Numbered from the stretch's first letter, positions 1 to 12,203 are shown. The stretch is DNA of 61,691 nt from Chlorokybus atmophyticus (GCA_009103225.1 RHPI01002368.1:77150-138840), one strand, 5' to 3'. The notes: generated from the letters alone by a model not told the origin. A program made the numbers and translations.

Positions 1-352
1 GAGGTATTGTTGCACAGCGCAGCAGCGCCGGAGTTTGACCGTGCTTTGACGCTGACTGTGCGTCATAGGTAAGGTTCGCACAGCGAGAGGGTAAGAGAGA
101 GCGAGAGAGAAAGTGTCCTGACGGGTAGTCAACCTTGCGTGCAACAATTGCGGGTGGGGTGCCTGCGCTGCTCACCGCTCAGCAGGTTGGTTTATGCAAC
201 AACAATCGCATGCTTGCCTACCTAACGTGCACGGCGCAGTGCTAGTGCATGTGCGTCATTGTGTTAAATCCTTGCCNGTAAGAATGCCTCCTCCTTCCAA
301 CCATGTACTCTCCCCTGCCCTTACACTAACCTTTGAGCATGCGGCTGCAGCC

Positions 353-754
353 ATGGCGGCATTCCTGAATGTGAATCGCTTTCAGCCAGCGCTGCTCCTG
401 GTCACCATCCTGTTGGCTCTCCTGCTGCTGGTCGGGTCAGCTGCGGGCCACAACACCCCCCCGCCACCGCCCTTTACACGCTCCACCTCCACGTACTACT
501 GCCTCCGCAAGCCCACCGGGTTCTACTCCGACCCCAACAACATCAGGTTCACTACCTTGCATGCATGCGTGTGTTCTGAAGCAGTGGATATGTTGTTACA
601 CCCCGCATGTTGATGATACTTATACTGTCGCTGACATGCTGGCAGGAGGTTTGTGATCTGCGTGGGAGGGTATGCGAACGGGGTGAAGTGCCCACACAAG
701 TACTGCTGGAACACAACTCTGGCTGCGTGCGCATCTTGTCCACGTTGGAATTGA
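353..754 (+). CDS. Small secreted protein with CBM14-like (peritrophin-A) chitin-binding domain
   Basis: Two exons, 353-546 and 646-754, joined by a GT-AG intron (donor gt at 547, acceptor ggcag ending at 645); the joined frame runs to TGA at 752-754, about 100 residues. The ATG at 353 is chosen because a hydrophobic signal peptide (LLLVTILLALLLLVGSAAG) follows it directly; an upstream in-frame ATG would cross an N. After a short proline run comes a Cys-rich module with the CBM14 pattern: Cys, then GFYSDPNN, an aromatic-x2-Cys, a CP pair, WN and two closing Cys. Members of this family bind chitin-like polymers outside the cell, so a wall or extracellular matrix role is inferred. A generic small Cys-rich secreted protein is the alternative. 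No frame break is seen. Confidence 0.6.
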
Positions 755-2660
755 GGGGCCATGTATAGGGATTTCTGTGCCAGCTACAATTGCATACTAG
801 CTATGATTTGCAAGCGCACAAACCTGCAACACTTGAGTCACAGACAGACGTCTTGCATTTGTTTCGGCTGTTATAATTGGTTGGCTTGGGTGCGGGTATC
901 TGATGCATGCTTTAACCGTAATCCTGTCCTTGAGAGAGATTTGGAATCGGTGATGTTGCTCCTAAACTTCCCTCGCCTTTCCGCAAACATGAGCTGCAAG
1001 CGAATACATGTGAATGTGTGACCATTTGCTTGTAAATGGTGTACAGCAAAGGGAGCCTTGTGCAGCCAGATTTTGCAACACTCCACTAACTGATATAAAC
1101 CAAGGCTGCGACACTTGCCTCGCCAAGCAATAAGTCATCTCTTATACTTTGGAGATGTGCTGGAGTGAATCTTTCACACGCAACAAGCACTGCATTTGAG
1201 TGTTGTGCTCGCTGTCATGGTTGTCATTGTGTGTGACCTCAAGCCCCAGGAATAGTAGCATGAACTTATGCTACTACTACTAGCGCCCTCTTGCTCAATG
1301 CGGTTGCCTTCTTGCAAGTCACTGTCCCTACAATCGCATTGTTGTTGTTCTTGGCCTGCTCATCGCATCAGTCCCTCTTGTTGGGTCTGTGGACAGCCAT
1401 ACGCGTATGCATAGAGAACTGCACACGTAGCATATGCAATTACACGCTTGATGTTGAGCTTTCTATCAGATACAAAGCCAGCGGTGCAGAGCGCTGCGGT
1501 GTTGATTATTATCATTTGCTAGGCTTTCGATGTGATACGCTGCTAGTGAGTGCGTTCTGCAAAGATGGAAATGCAGTCAGCAGCCCTGGTGTTTGCAGTG
1601 AGCCCCTTACATGCATGCGCATGCATATGTCCATGCGGCTCTTACAAGTGTGGCTTCAACTTCTTGGGGGCCACACTGAAAGCGAGGAAGCCGTCTATTA
1701 TATCGCCCCGGTACACGCATGCTCGCACACGCGCATGGGCATGCGCACGCACAGAAGCATACAGGCTAGGCTTCAAGTTGGTTGTGCACGCGTGCATGCA
1801 TATCAGTTACTGTGGTTTCGATTAACGAAGCAACGGTTATTGCTGCTGCTGGTGTACTTATGCCTGCAGCGTGAACATGTTGCATGCAGAAGAAGCGGAA
1901 GTAGCCTATAGGCTACTTCTACTGTTAGCTGACAGTTGAGGGCTGTCAGTAGTCCTTACGTTCGACACCCCTCGACGGCGTAGCTGGTTGTGGCTGGCTT
2001 GCCGACTAGACGCTGAGGAGCACTGAAAGCAGAAAACAAAACCGCCAGCAAGGTCTGGATGGCACTCGCCACTTTCCTCTCACCTGCACGCGCACGCATA
2101 CGACGACAGGTCAGTAGGTACCTGATGCTGCTGTCGCTGCTGCACCTGCGCATGCTACCGCCGCACATAGATGCATGCCTTTGCCCTGTAGCCAGGCCCT
2201 AGATGGGTAGTGTACATGCGAGGCTAGTTGATGTAAGTGTTGATCGAGGTTGGAGTGGGGGTCTGTGAGCTTGCTTTGGTCAATCAAGCGCACTAGTATG
2301 TACGCTTTTGCGCACGCACCACAGTTGCATGTATACTAGACAGTCGCACGTACATGCGCTCCAAATAGTCGTTATTGATATGACCGTGCTATAAGCGCTG
2401 ACAGTCAGCTGCAAACAACCGTTTTTGTCTGAACCGTGCTATAAGCGCTACTCTCTCTGTTCCAATAAGCGTTCAATATGAGATTGGCATGCAAAGCATG
2501 CAGGGTGCATCCTAATGCTTGGCGACACGCATGCGTGGAAGGGCGACATGCACTCGCACATGTGGCGGACTTGCCCGCTGCTGCAGACGGAGTGAGGTGC
2601 ACGGTGCACGGCTTTCGCATGTGAGGGCTGCCCGTGCTCTCCACCATCTTCACGTGCGTT
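755..2660. other. Spacer with no supported gene
   Basis: Open frames here are short and rich in Cys, His and Arg because of TGCATG and GCGCAC-type simple sequence. Two small palindromes occur (about 1,257-1,283 and 1,893-1,925). I see no domain, signal peptide or consistent exon chain. Confidence 0.4.
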
Positions 2661-2676
2661 GTGTGTCTGAACCTAC

Positions 2677-2887
2677 ATGCCGTTGTATCAGAGCGAGCAC
2701 TACGGCAACAATCTTATGTACGTGCTTAAGCTCACGCCACCAGGGTGGGACGATGTCACGCTGAACTTCGCCGAGTTCTACTGGACTCAGGTATGGTTTG
2801 GTTGGACACAAGTATACACGCACACAGACATGTATGTGCACATATGCACGCACACGGACAGGCATGCGGGCATGCACACGCACACGT

Positions 2888-2939
<52 letters not shown>

Positions 2940-3924
2940 ACTGTGGCATCAGGACTGACACCCTCTTGTTGTTTGTTTTAGTCCCCCTCCTTCACTCCAT
3001 TGGCTGTGTCCCCTCCTCCTCGCCCACCTCCACCACCCTCTCCACCCTCACTTCCATCACCTCCAGTAGCTGGTGCGTGTGTGTGTGTGTGGAGGTGTGC
3101 GTAGGCATATGCGCGCGCGCGCGTGCACATTTGTGCATATGCGCACAAGCGCGTCCGTGCGTCTGTGCACGCACATATGCAGCCGTGCCGTGCCGTGCAT
3201 GTGCATGTATGCAAGCGCGTGGGTGCTGCATGCAGGTGTGTGTATCTAACCCTTCACACTCTGTATCACCGGGCAGTACCTCCATTTCCATCGCTTACTG
3301 TTCCATTGCCAACTTTATCGACTCCTCCGGACTCACTCTGCTCAAGGACATCTACTTCACGGGCGGTTCTAGCGCGGGCACCAACAAGCGCGTCCGACAA
3401 CCGCATGCCGATCTAACAGAGGGAGAGATACGGGAACTTTTATTACAAGGTGCCGGTGACGAATGGGAGTTACTTTGTGAGCTTGAATTGGACGGACTCC
3501 GTCCACTTCGGAAGTGGGGCAGAGGACTATGCATGTGGCCATCAATGGAGCGAGTGTAAGTGGCAGTGTGCGTGCGGGTGTGCGGGTGTGTGCGCACGCG
3601 CTTGTGCATGCGCGTGCGCCCACACACTCGCACACGCACACACATAAGCACACATTCGCATACGTGGTCGTATGCATGCGGGTGCATGTGTGTAGTTGTG
3701 TTCGTGGTTGCGGGTGTATTTACAATTGTTCTAGATGACCCACACCTGCCTTTCTTTCTCAGGTAGAGAACACCTTTGACATCGTCGCTGCCGCCGGCGG
3801 CGCCCTCAAGGCTTACGTGCGTCAGTACACTGTGTGGGTCACCAATGAATTCATTCAGGTCCAGGTGACGAGCGTGAAGGACAACGCCAAGCTGAGCGCA
3901 ATACAGGTCCAGCCTGCCAGATAG
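2677..3924 (+). pseudogene. Malectin-domain protein with Pro-rich linker, frame broken
   Basis: Exon pieces with splice-like edges: about 2677-2790 (PLYQSEHYGNN..PPGWDDVTLNFAEFYW, middle of one malectin fold), 2982-3072 (Pro-rich linker SPPPRPPPPPSPPSLPSPP), 3277-3555 (second malectin fold from NFIDSSGLTLLKDIYFTGGS to NGSYFVSLNWTDSVHF) and 3763-3924 (C-terminal strand FDIVAAAGGALKAYVRQY ... KLSAIQVQPAR, TAG stop). Malectin domains bind carbohydrate and in plants and algae sit on extracellular receptor or wall proteins. The exon 3277-3555 changes frame between GGSSAGTNK and ERYGNFYYKV and has a TAA where the first domain copy has Tyr, so the gene is decayed or the sequence has indels. The true 5' end was not found. 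Domain identity is firm; gene integrity is not. Confidence 0.6.
2889..2936. repeat. (CA)n microsatellite
   Basis: Nearly pure CA dinucleotide run inside an intron of the malectin gene, flanked by GCACACG-type impure repeat. Confidence 0.95.
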
Positions 3925-4070
3925 CAATTTTTAACTTGTATGTGCCATGCTGTAGAGAGATCATTCACTTGTTGGGTTGTTTACATTTGTGGTCCCGCCT
4001 CGACTCCGATTTGTAGTGTACGCAAGCTCGCGCAGTTCTGTTCTGTCAAATTAGGTGCAGTGCTGTACAC

Positions 4071-4072
<2 letters not shown>

Positions 4073-4127
<55 letters not shown>

Positions 4128-4128
4128 N

Positions 4129-4200
<72 letters not shown>
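4073..4200. repeat. (GA)n microsatellite
   Basis: About 128 bases of almost pure AG dinucleotide with one N at 4128. It lies just 3' of the malectin gene and creates spurious Glu-Arg reading frames. Confidence 0.97.
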
Positions 4201-4201
<1 letters not shown>

Positions 4202-4204
4202 ATT

Positions 4205-6100
4205 ATCATTCATTCGTTTAGCTTGGGCATAGGCATTTATTTACATTGCTACAAAGGACATTCATGTAGAGTTAGAGAGAGACGAATTGTATGTAGCCAT
4301 TGTACAGGCAAGCGTAGCACACATTGCCGTGATTGGACCAGTTTGTGCAACATGCAATTCTGTCTTGTGCGTGTTCACCTCAAACTTCATGGATACTTAG
4401 CATGCAGCTAGCAGCTGCACGAGACACGGCCTTGCAAAGATCAAAAACTACTCACAGTAAGAGGTCATAAATGCACATCCGCAAGGTCGTGTAGCCACAT
4501 ACCACTGCAACTTTAACTACAGGCAACTCAAGCCCACACGTGCGGATGACACATGCACACCCGCACACGCCCGCACACGTATCCGCGCCATCATACGTAC
4601 ATAAAGGCCACACAATGCTTGTTGACTGTTGCCATGTATGTAAGGTAACAAGTGTGTGCTTTTGGCAAGCTGCATTCCCAAGTGCCGCTTGTCATTCCAG
4701 CTCAGATGATGATGTTAGTGGCCACTCTGTCTACGAGTGTGAGTGCTGTCTCGCTTGCTGGCGGCGCTGGTTCAGTGTCAGTCAATGACAAGCGTCGTGA
4801 AGGACAAGAAGGAGGAGGAGGAGGAGGAGGAGGAGGGGCTGGCGCTGGAGGTATCCTGCTGCAGCCAAGCGTGCTATGTAAAAACCACACAATATTACCT
4901 CAACAAAGAGTGCATGCATTGGTACAATCTGTGCATGTGTACATCTTGCGTGAGTTCTCCAAGCGCTCTGGCACTCCAATGCTCGGACATGCATACATGT
5001 GACTGGGCCCCATGTGGTGTGGCAATGCCTCGTTTAGCGGACAACTCGGTCTATGCAAGGCTCACCCGCGTGCGTGTGCGCGTGCTCGCGCGCATGATGA
5101 CTATGTTACTCTGTTTGAGCTACAAGCGGTGAAATAGCTCTCCATTACCAGCAAGGGCTGTTGCTCTGTACAGTTGTCGGCAGCTACACATTGAGGGCAC
5201 ATGGGTGCCGCTACCAAAGATGATTGCCTGCGAGCAAGCCAAAACCAACATGAAGAACGTTCTCATGTTGGTTCCTCCTCAGCATAGAGCAGGAGAGTGA
5301 AAGCTCCGTTTGGAGAAGACTGTGTGAGATGGTGTGGAGGAGCAATGTTATGGTTGAAGACGCGGCTTACCATGTCGGGTGGACCAGCAGCGAGGTGTTT
5401 GTTTCCTGGTGTCATCTGAAACCTGCAACACATGAAGTGCGTGCCTGCGCATGTTTGCCTCAACGCAGATGCACGCGTGTGCGCGTGGGCATGCGTCTCT
5501 GTTTGTTTGTGCGGGCATGCGGACGCCTTGACTGCCCACACGCGTGAACACCACCAACCCAGGCGAGGCTAATGTTGGTAGTGACGAGGAGGAGGTGCCT
5601 TCCCAGTTGCAATCACTCGAAGGGGCAATTGAGAGATGTCGCCACGTTGTCTCATCTCTAAGCTGCTATGCTGTGGTGTATGGTGCGTGTTACGAGGCGT
5701 GTGCGCGCTCGAAAGCACATATGCAAAGGAAGCACGGAAGAAGAGGAGGAGGAGGAGGAGGAGGAAGCGGCGGTGTGGACGAGAATTGGAGACAGACCAT
5801 TGCATCCGACATGTCGCTCATCCACATCCACACGCACACACGCAAATACGGACGCACGTGCGCACCCATGCGTGCGCACGTCTTTGTCGTGTCGATGTCT
5901 CTCTCTCACCTCGACAACAGCTGCTGGCTTATGGTACAGTGATGCCTGACAAACGCAGGACGCTGAGAACGCTCTCTGAGTCACAGCATCAGACAAACTG
6001 AAGAGTCGTGTAAGTAAAAACGAGATGATTGCAATGCATGCTGCACGTGTAAATGATAGTTTAGACTACCGGCAGACCGGCAAGTCATGCGTGTGCGTGC
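4205..6100. other. Spacer with weak coding hints only
   Basis: Mostly TGCATG/GCGTGC simple sequence with GAG-type triplet runs (4,808-4,836 and 5,735-5,765). A minus-strand stretch at 5,265-5,430 with a possible acceptor (tgttgcag) gives an open frame ending in LLLYAEEEPT, but no family is recognisable. About 5,560-5,630 resembles a minus-strand stretch near 49,610-49,672 (both read roughly GDEEVPSQ), which suggests a dispersed repeat. Confidence 0.3.
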
Positions 6101-6106
6101 ACGCAC

Positions 6107-6152
6107 CGTTTGGGGAGCACCTGTGTGCACGCACACAGGTGCTCCCCAAACG
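6107..6152. repeat. Perfect 22-bp inverted repeat (hairpin)
   Basis: Arms 6107-6128 and 6131-6152 are perfect reverse complements separated by 2 nt. The arms are GC-rich (core GGGGAGCACCTGTGTGC). It sits about 40 bp before the 760-bp repeat unit that hosts the large transposon. Confidence 0.95.
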
Positions 6153-6192
6153 TGCAAACTTATGCATGCACACAAACATGTCATGCGAGTAA

Positions 6193-6427
6193 AGGACTTG
6201 AGCTAGGTTGTTTCGGGATATAATTACATGCAGGGCAATAACAGACTGTGGGCTGGTTGTAGTCATTAGGTAGTTAGATATGCTTGTAGAAGCATACTCG
6301 GACAATAAGATCTGTTGGGTTTAATGATGGGAAGGTAGATGAGGACCTTATTGAGTGAGAGGAAGTTTCTTTGGTGAGTTACAGCAAGTGTAATCGGATC
6401 AGCGTAACCCAGATCTGATGGGTGTAA
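6193..6427 (+). repeat. Left part of 760-bp repeat unit, copy 1 (interrupted)
   Basis: Matches 29,466-29,703 almost base for base (shared blocks such as GGGCAATAACAGACTGTGGG). The match stops exactly at the left terminus of the CACTA element and resumes at 28,826. Confidence 0.9.
6425..6427. other. Left target-site duplication (TAA) of large CACTA element
   Basis: TAA directly precedes the element and is repeated at 28,826-28,828. The uninterrupted paralogous site at 29,701-29,703 has a single TAA. CACTA elements duplicate 3 bp. Confidence 0.85.
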
Positions 6428-6486
6428 CATTGGTAATTCTGGACCCCCCGAATTTCTGAAAAATCAGCGCATTTGCCCTGAATACT
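6428..6486 (+). repeat. Left terminal inverted repeat of large CACTA element
   Basis: Pairs with the reverse complement of 28,767-28,825 at about three quarters of positions, including GGTAATT, a C-rich CCCCCGAATTT block and CTGAATA at the inner edge. The terminus CATTG is a CACTA-like 5' end. Confidence 0.88.
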
Positions 6487-7110
6487 CATCTGTTTTATGT
6501 GTGAACTCGCCACTTTGCGTGGCTGCAGAGGTCGCTGTTACGATTGCTGATTATTCAGGCCAAATGCCCTGAATACAAGCAATGAATATTCACACGTTTT
6601 GGTCATGAATAATTGTAGTTGTCCATCTCGCACACAACCTCCTACATGTGAGTAGTTATTCACTCGCAACAGAACTGCATATTCAGTCTTCTTAGGTATA
6701 CATGGTCCTAGACTTGTACCATGGTACCAAGTGATTATTCATACTTTGTGTGCGTAAATATTTACAGCGCCTGCCCTCACACTAGGTCCTCCTTATAGGT
6801 AATTATTCACACGCATATTGGCTTAATGTTCACACATACTAAAGCTGTTTCAACAGCACATGTACCATACTAGCGAGTGATTATTCATACGATTTGTGAT
6901 TGAATAATACAGCATATTTGCTCTCACACATAGTCCTATACATGAGTGGTTATTCACCCATCGTATGGTTGAACACTGCTGCCTTTGGTTGATTTTTCAC
7001 GCGAATTATAATTGAATAATACAGCACTTCTGCTCACACACACAGTCCTACATATAAGTGGTTATTCACTCACAGTTTGGTTGAATAATCACTGAATCTT
7101 GCTATCGTCA
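6487..7110 (+). promoter_or_regulatory. Left subterminal repeat zone
   Basis: Around ten copies of a degenerate octamer TTATTCAC or AATATTCAC (near 6586, 6656, 6733, 6803, 6882, 6947, 7063) plus reverse-complement copies GAATAAT (near 6905, 7010, 7081). In CACTA elements such zones bind the TnpA-type protein; that role here is inferred. Confidence 0.7.
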
Positions 7111-7245
7111 ACAGCTGTGACATAGCATAGCTGTGACATAGCACATAGCAATCAGTCCAGCCGGTGAATTTGGACAGCAATGTCAGCTGAATGGCAGCTG
7201 ACTCGAACAACAAATTCACTGATGTCTACAATGTATCTCTGCTAC

Positions 7246-8760
7246 CTACTTCTTGCTGCCTCGACCACGCCCACCGCGCCCACCCCGCCCACCCCGGCTG
7301 CCCTTCCCACGGCCCCTCCCGCGCTGTGTGGTTGTGCCTTCCTTTGCTGGCTCCCTCACCTTGATACTCTTCAGCAACCCAACAGGCCAAAGTAGCAACA
7401 AACCGGGCTCGCACTCTGCGCATACATCAACCACACATGAACTCAGCTGACTTGCACAATGTTGAAACTGTTCATGCAATCGCATGCACACAAACGCGTT
7501 CACCTTTCAAGTGGGTCACTTGCACTCCAACCCCATCACGCTTGAAGCTGATTGGCAGAGGCACAACCTCTTCTTCCCCTGGTCCGGGACGTCTGGTCCT
7601 AGTGATGGGAAGACTGCGGCTGAACTGGACCACCATGTTGCCCTCTCCAATCTTCTTGCCATGAAACTTGTTGACAGGATTGATGTCGCTTACGTGCGCC
7701 TCCCCTACTGGTTCTTTGCGCCCGTTAATGAACAGTTGGACTTCACTGCCAACCTTCATCGTCGGTGCGGTGTCGTCCTTGTCGCTCAGCTCTTCCTGCG
7801 CATGCAAGTGACAAACACATCAAGAGGTACACACATACACAGATGTGATCTCTCATACAGCGCTTGCGAAGCGACCTGCCTTCTGCGAGTCGTTGTCGCT
7901 GTTGTTGGGGCTGTCCCCCTCGCTGTCCGGGGCGCTGTCCTTGGCGCCATCTTCACCGCTGTTCTCGCTTCAATCTGTCTCAGGCATTTCTGAATACGTT
8001 AGCTCATCCTGCGCGACAAGGTGACACGACGTGTTAACAAGCTTACAACCGTCACGCAACGAATGCGTGCCTGCCGCAGGTGACAGTTTGTGTGCAGCCA
8101 GAAGAACGCAAGAAGCCCATAAGATCAAGTACATGGTGCTTTCATACCTCCTTTTGCTTGCCGCTCTTCTTCTCCAACACCGTCTCCTGCTTGCCAGTCG
8201 AGTGGCCTGCCTCCTGAGACTTGTAGGGAGCCGGTATCGAGCGAACAGTTTTGTTTGTTTTCTTTTTGGGGGGGCTTGACACCTCATCCTCCTGCCAACA
8301 GCATGAAGTCAGATGGTGAGCCACAACTCAGTGCATTGCCGCTCTATCAGGTCCAATGCTGCGTACCTCACCAGCGACAGTACTCGTAGCAAATCCGGCC
8401 TTTATCGGCCAGCTTGGTGACCTTGCGACGATCACGGGCATGATGCTTCCCACGCCAATGTAGGACCTTCAGTGCCTGCATAGTTTACATTGGTGCACTA
8501 GTACAACATGGGACGAAACAGACTTCGGCAGCAAGGTCTGACATTGATTGCAGATGCTTGATGCATAAGCTCACTTTTAAAGAGACCATTGCTGTGGTCT
8601 CAAGGTCACGCAAGTGAACGGTCGCCTCACTGGTGTCCCACTCATGCTGCAGCTGCTCATCAGAAGAACCACCAGCATTCTTCCCCCATATCTCTTCGTC
8701 CAAATTCTCCCATCCTTCGCTGCAGTTGCTGGACCGCCCACCCGACGCGGTGCCTGACAT
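7246..8760 (-). CDS. DUF8039/TnpA-like transposon protein, multi-exon, one in-frame TGA
   Basis: Exon chain on the minus strand: from ATG at 8760 (SGTASGGRSSNCSEGWENL) to donor near 8575; about 8477-8372 (KVLHWRGKHHARDRRKVTKL); about 8291-8148 (basic, SPPKKKTNKTVRS); about 8005-7880 (acidic, Ser/Asp/Glu-rich); 7794-7513; and a last exon ending at TAG 7246 with Arg-Gly-rich repeats (RGRGRGKGSRGGRGG). The 7794-7513 exon has the features of DUF8039, a domain of plant En/Spm-type proteins: a conserved Gly-rich strand, NKFHGKKIGEGNMVVQF, then a PLPI stretch. The RGG tail suggests nucleic-acid binding. The acidic exon has one in-frame TGA (after PETD). It lies opposite the transposase, next to the left subterminal repeats it may bind. 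Exon limits are approximate. Confidence 0.6.
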
Positions 8761-8953
8761 GATGATGCCCTCCTGTAGATATATCAAGCTTGCTTTACAA
8801 GTTAGTTGCAACCGCAACCCTAATCTACCTCAAGTCTTGGTTGACTCAAGTGACTGCAGGTTGTAAGCCATGTGGACTTGCTTGTTGACTTGTCACAGCA
8901 AGCAAACCATGTACCTTGCAAAAGAAGTGTCTCTAAGCTGCTTGCACAAAGGC

Positions 8954-9237
8954 GTGCTTGTGAACTTGTCAAACAGGCACCCAGCAAACCAAACACCCAG
9001 TACCTTGTAGAGTAGAAGCTTCTTCAGCTTCTTTCCAGCTAAACACGAGAAAGGTAAGCCTAACAGCAAGCTAGCAGGCAAATGGCATGTGCATGCACAA
9101 CATGTGCTTGTGAACTTGTCAAACAGGCACCCAGCAAGCCAAACACCCAGTACCTTGTAGAGTAGAAGCTGCTTCAGCTTCTTGCCAGCTGAACACGACA
9201 AAGGTAAGCCTAACAGCAAGCTAGCAGGCAAATGGCA
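8954..9237. repeat. Tandem duplication, two 134-135-bp copies
   Basis: 8954-9087 and 9103-9237 are near identical (start GTGCTTGTGAACTTGTC, end AGGCAAATGGCA), period 149 bp. A few substitutions separate them. Confidence 0.93.
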
Positions 9238-9748
9238 GTCCAAAATGCTAGCGGCACAACACCATGCTGTATTTGCTAATTGCAACGAAGTGACAACGCA
9301 ACCACTAGAAAAGCAGTGCGACAAGACAGCTGACAACGCTCGCTCACCTCGCCACAGCACCGCCGCCGCCAACACAACCAGCAAGTACGCCGGTGCTGTG
9401 GGACAATCAGTGCAATTCCCGGTGCGGAAACCCTTGCAATCAATGGAATGCAGTGATCGTTCGGAAAATTCACATCAGCAATTGTGCTGGTCGGACACCA
9501 GTCGCGTCTCCGCTTGCTCCGACTGCAATAGGCCGCACGAGCAATTGCCGTGGAAATTGCCTTTTGTCGAAACTTTGATTGCCAAATGAACTCTATGTTT
9601 ATTGGTCGATACAAACCAAGCGAAATTACATTCTCTATTTCCGATGAAATCGTCCATGTCCGAGGACGGTGTCTGTGTGGCTTACCCCAAACTATAAGTA
9701 ACCCTAACCCAAACATCCAATGCATGCTGGTAATTGTGCTGCAACAAT

Positions 9749-11640
9749 GGACCCCCCTGTACCCATGCGCACCATGAATGAGGCTCTAACGCAGGCGCTC
9801 CTCGCAGTCGGGCGGCGATTAGTGGGACTAGGTCAGGTCTTGACACAACCGTGGAACGGCTATGTGGACTCTGGCGATGCTCGCTATCATCAGGTATCTT
9901 TCTCGCTATTCATGGTGTGAGTTGCGTGCGCTATGTCACTCTGCATGCTGCTGACTATGCATGCCACTATGCATGTGCCATACTGTTGCGCATTGTTTGT
10001 ACATGCGTATGCCTTGTGTGCGATTTGGGTTGAGTTTGCCTGTGTAGTGTGCATATGTTTGTCCTGCTATGATAGGAACGCCTATATATATGCACAGCTC
10101 TGATTGCTACCATGCAACACCCTTGCGCGTTACATGCCGTGCATGTCATGCCATGCTACTGCCTGAATGCGTGTCCAGTTCATGTCCATAACAATAGAGG
10201 CGCTGCCTATGCATTTGCATCAACTTCTGGCGCACGTTTATGAATGAATGCGATGCAACATGCGATTTAACCTGTAAACTTGTTTGGCAGGTCCAATTAT
10301 GCAATTGAGAGCTTTCAACTCGTGGAATTGTTCATCAGGCACCCATTGCGATTGCAGCTACTATACAAACCGGTGTGTATGTGGCAGTCTCCGTGCATGA
10401 GAACACTCCCTCGCCTCCTGATGCGCCTCTTCCTGCTCGCACTATCATTGACTCGGGCACCTATGGCGCTGCTGGCCTGCGCGTTGTCATCGAGTGCGAC
10501 AACAATATTGCTGCACGCTGGAGTGTGTTTACTGGCTCTGAAGTCCCTGCACCTGGTGCAACGCCCGGTACCAGTCTCACACCAACTTGTAATGGAATTT
10601 TCCCCACTCGCGACCCTCCTAGTGAACCTAGTGACTCTAGTGACTCGTCGCAATGACCATTGCTCTACACACACTTTGTTTGCCCTTTACACTCTGGTTA
10701 CCGCTGAGCTGCTCTGCTGGTAATTCTCCAAGTGTGGCTGTTGCATGTGCAATTACTGATAACAGTGGGGTGTGTGCCTTTGTGCAACTTGGAGATCTAG
10801 CAGCAGATCAGCTCAGGCACAACCGCCACAATTGTGTTCACAACAACATAGTGACTAGCAGATTAGTTACATTACAACTATACTACACAACAACTACCAA
10901 ACTACCACCAAACTATACAACTACACAACAACAACAACTACACAACAACTATACAACTACCAAACTACCACCAAACTATAGGCCTTGTGCAAGGATGACG
11001 CAAAGATCTGACCTTGTACTTTGTATTACCTCATGGCCGTAGCACAGCCTGCAAGGCAAAGCGGGTTGCGCTCAAAACTGTTGGACACAAATCAGGCATG
11101 CAAGCGCCTAACACTGGCAGTAGAATTGCCCAAACATGCTGTTGGAAAACCCCCTCACAACTGCACTCACATATGCACAAATACAAGGTATGTTTGCGCA
11201 GCAGAAGAAGTGAACACGGACTTTTGCGACACACACGCGCATACACACACATGAGAGCTTACAATCAACTGCCCCAGCTGACTGGACACCATACACACAC
11301 ATGCACATTCATGTGATACGCATGCAAGGATGCATTTATCTGTCCCTGCCGTTGCTAGAGCTCTTGCCAACTTCTTGGGCACCGTGACTGGCGGTGTCCT
11401 GCAAACATGCTGCAGGCAATGCTCAACCTGTTGATAGCAGCTGTAAGAATGCCAAGACACCCAAAACACAGAGCCAAATACTCTGACCTGAGTCTCATCC
11501 ACAAACACACCATGCCTGGCATGCGAGCTCTGGTTTACCTGCTGTCTTGGAAGCAGCCGGCTGGATCATCATACCCTCTGTTGATGCATGCAAGCATCTG
11601 AGTCAACCAAATACCTACCTCATGTTCGACGAGATCAACT
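9749..11640 (+). CDS. Possible multi-exon element gene, unknown function
   Basis: Several stretches look like exons: 9749-9894 (MDPPVPMRTMNEALTQALL ... GDARYH, donor at caggtatc), about 10,340-10,656 (GVYVAVSVHENTPSPP, GLRVVIECDNNIAARW, Ser/Asp-rich end, TGA), about 11,331-11,430 (LSVPAVARALANFLGTVTGG) and about 11,528-11,638 (SGLPAVLEAAGWIIIPSVDA ... MFDEINYTG). No family is recognised, and direct joining of the first two pieces gives an early stop, so the model is incomplete or the gene is decayed. It may instead be two genes. It lies within the large CACTA element between the DUF8039 gene and the minisatellites. Confidence 0.25.
10873..10983. repeat. AC-rich tandem repeat (ACAACTACCAAACTACC type)
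   Basis: Repeats of ACAACTA and CCAAACTACCACCAAACTAT; the whole segment is almost free of G. Confidence 0.9.
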
Positions 11641-11806
11641 ACACTGGACCTAAAGCGACCGGCCATCGCTGAATGGTAGCTGTTTACCTGTGGATCACAC
11701 ACCGTAGTTAACCAGCAGTAGAGTCAGACATAGAGCAGGGAAATAACTTTTGAGAGACACAATGCTAGCGCAAGCACACACAGAAAGAACACCCTTTTGC
11801 CGCAAG

Positions 11807-12150
11807 GCCACTGAGGGGTTATGCCCAAGGCTGCCCCAGCGGCTTGCAGCAAACACCTTTTGTGCCGCAGCACCGGTAAGGCCACTGAGGGGTTATGCAC
11901 AAGGCTGCCCCAGCGGCTTGCAGCAAACACCTTTTTGCTGCAGCACAGGCAAGGCCATTGAGGGGTTATGCACAAGGCTGCCCCAGCGGCTTGCAGCAAA
12001 CACCTTTTTGCCGCAGCACAGGCAAGGCCACTGAGGGGTTATGCCCAAGGCTGCCCCAGCGGCTTGCAGCAAACAACTTTTGTGCCGCAGCACAGGTAAG
12101 GCCACTGAGGGGTTATGCACAAGGCTGCCCCAGCGGCTTGCAGCAAACAC
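11807..12150 (+). repeat. Minisatellite array A, period 73-74 bp, five copies
   Basis: Copies start at 11807, 11881, 11954, 12027 and 12101 with GCCACTGAGGGGTTATG; each contains GGCTGCCCCAGCGGCTTGC. A CA run follows at 12,160-12,200. A flanking cassette (about 11,646-11,840 and 12,150-12,345) is duplicated at 12,398-12,780 with a single repeat unit between its halves. Confidence 0.95.
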
Positions 12151-12161
12151 AGCACGCACAG

Positions 12162-12203
<42 letters not shown>

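Noticed and set aside
2650-3730. Cys/Val- and His/Thr-rich open frames on both strands
   Set aside because: They translate GTGTGT/CACACA and GCGTGC repeats within introns of the malectin gene.
3940-4411. Long Glu-Arg reading frames
   Set aside because: Pure translation of the (GA)n microsatellite.
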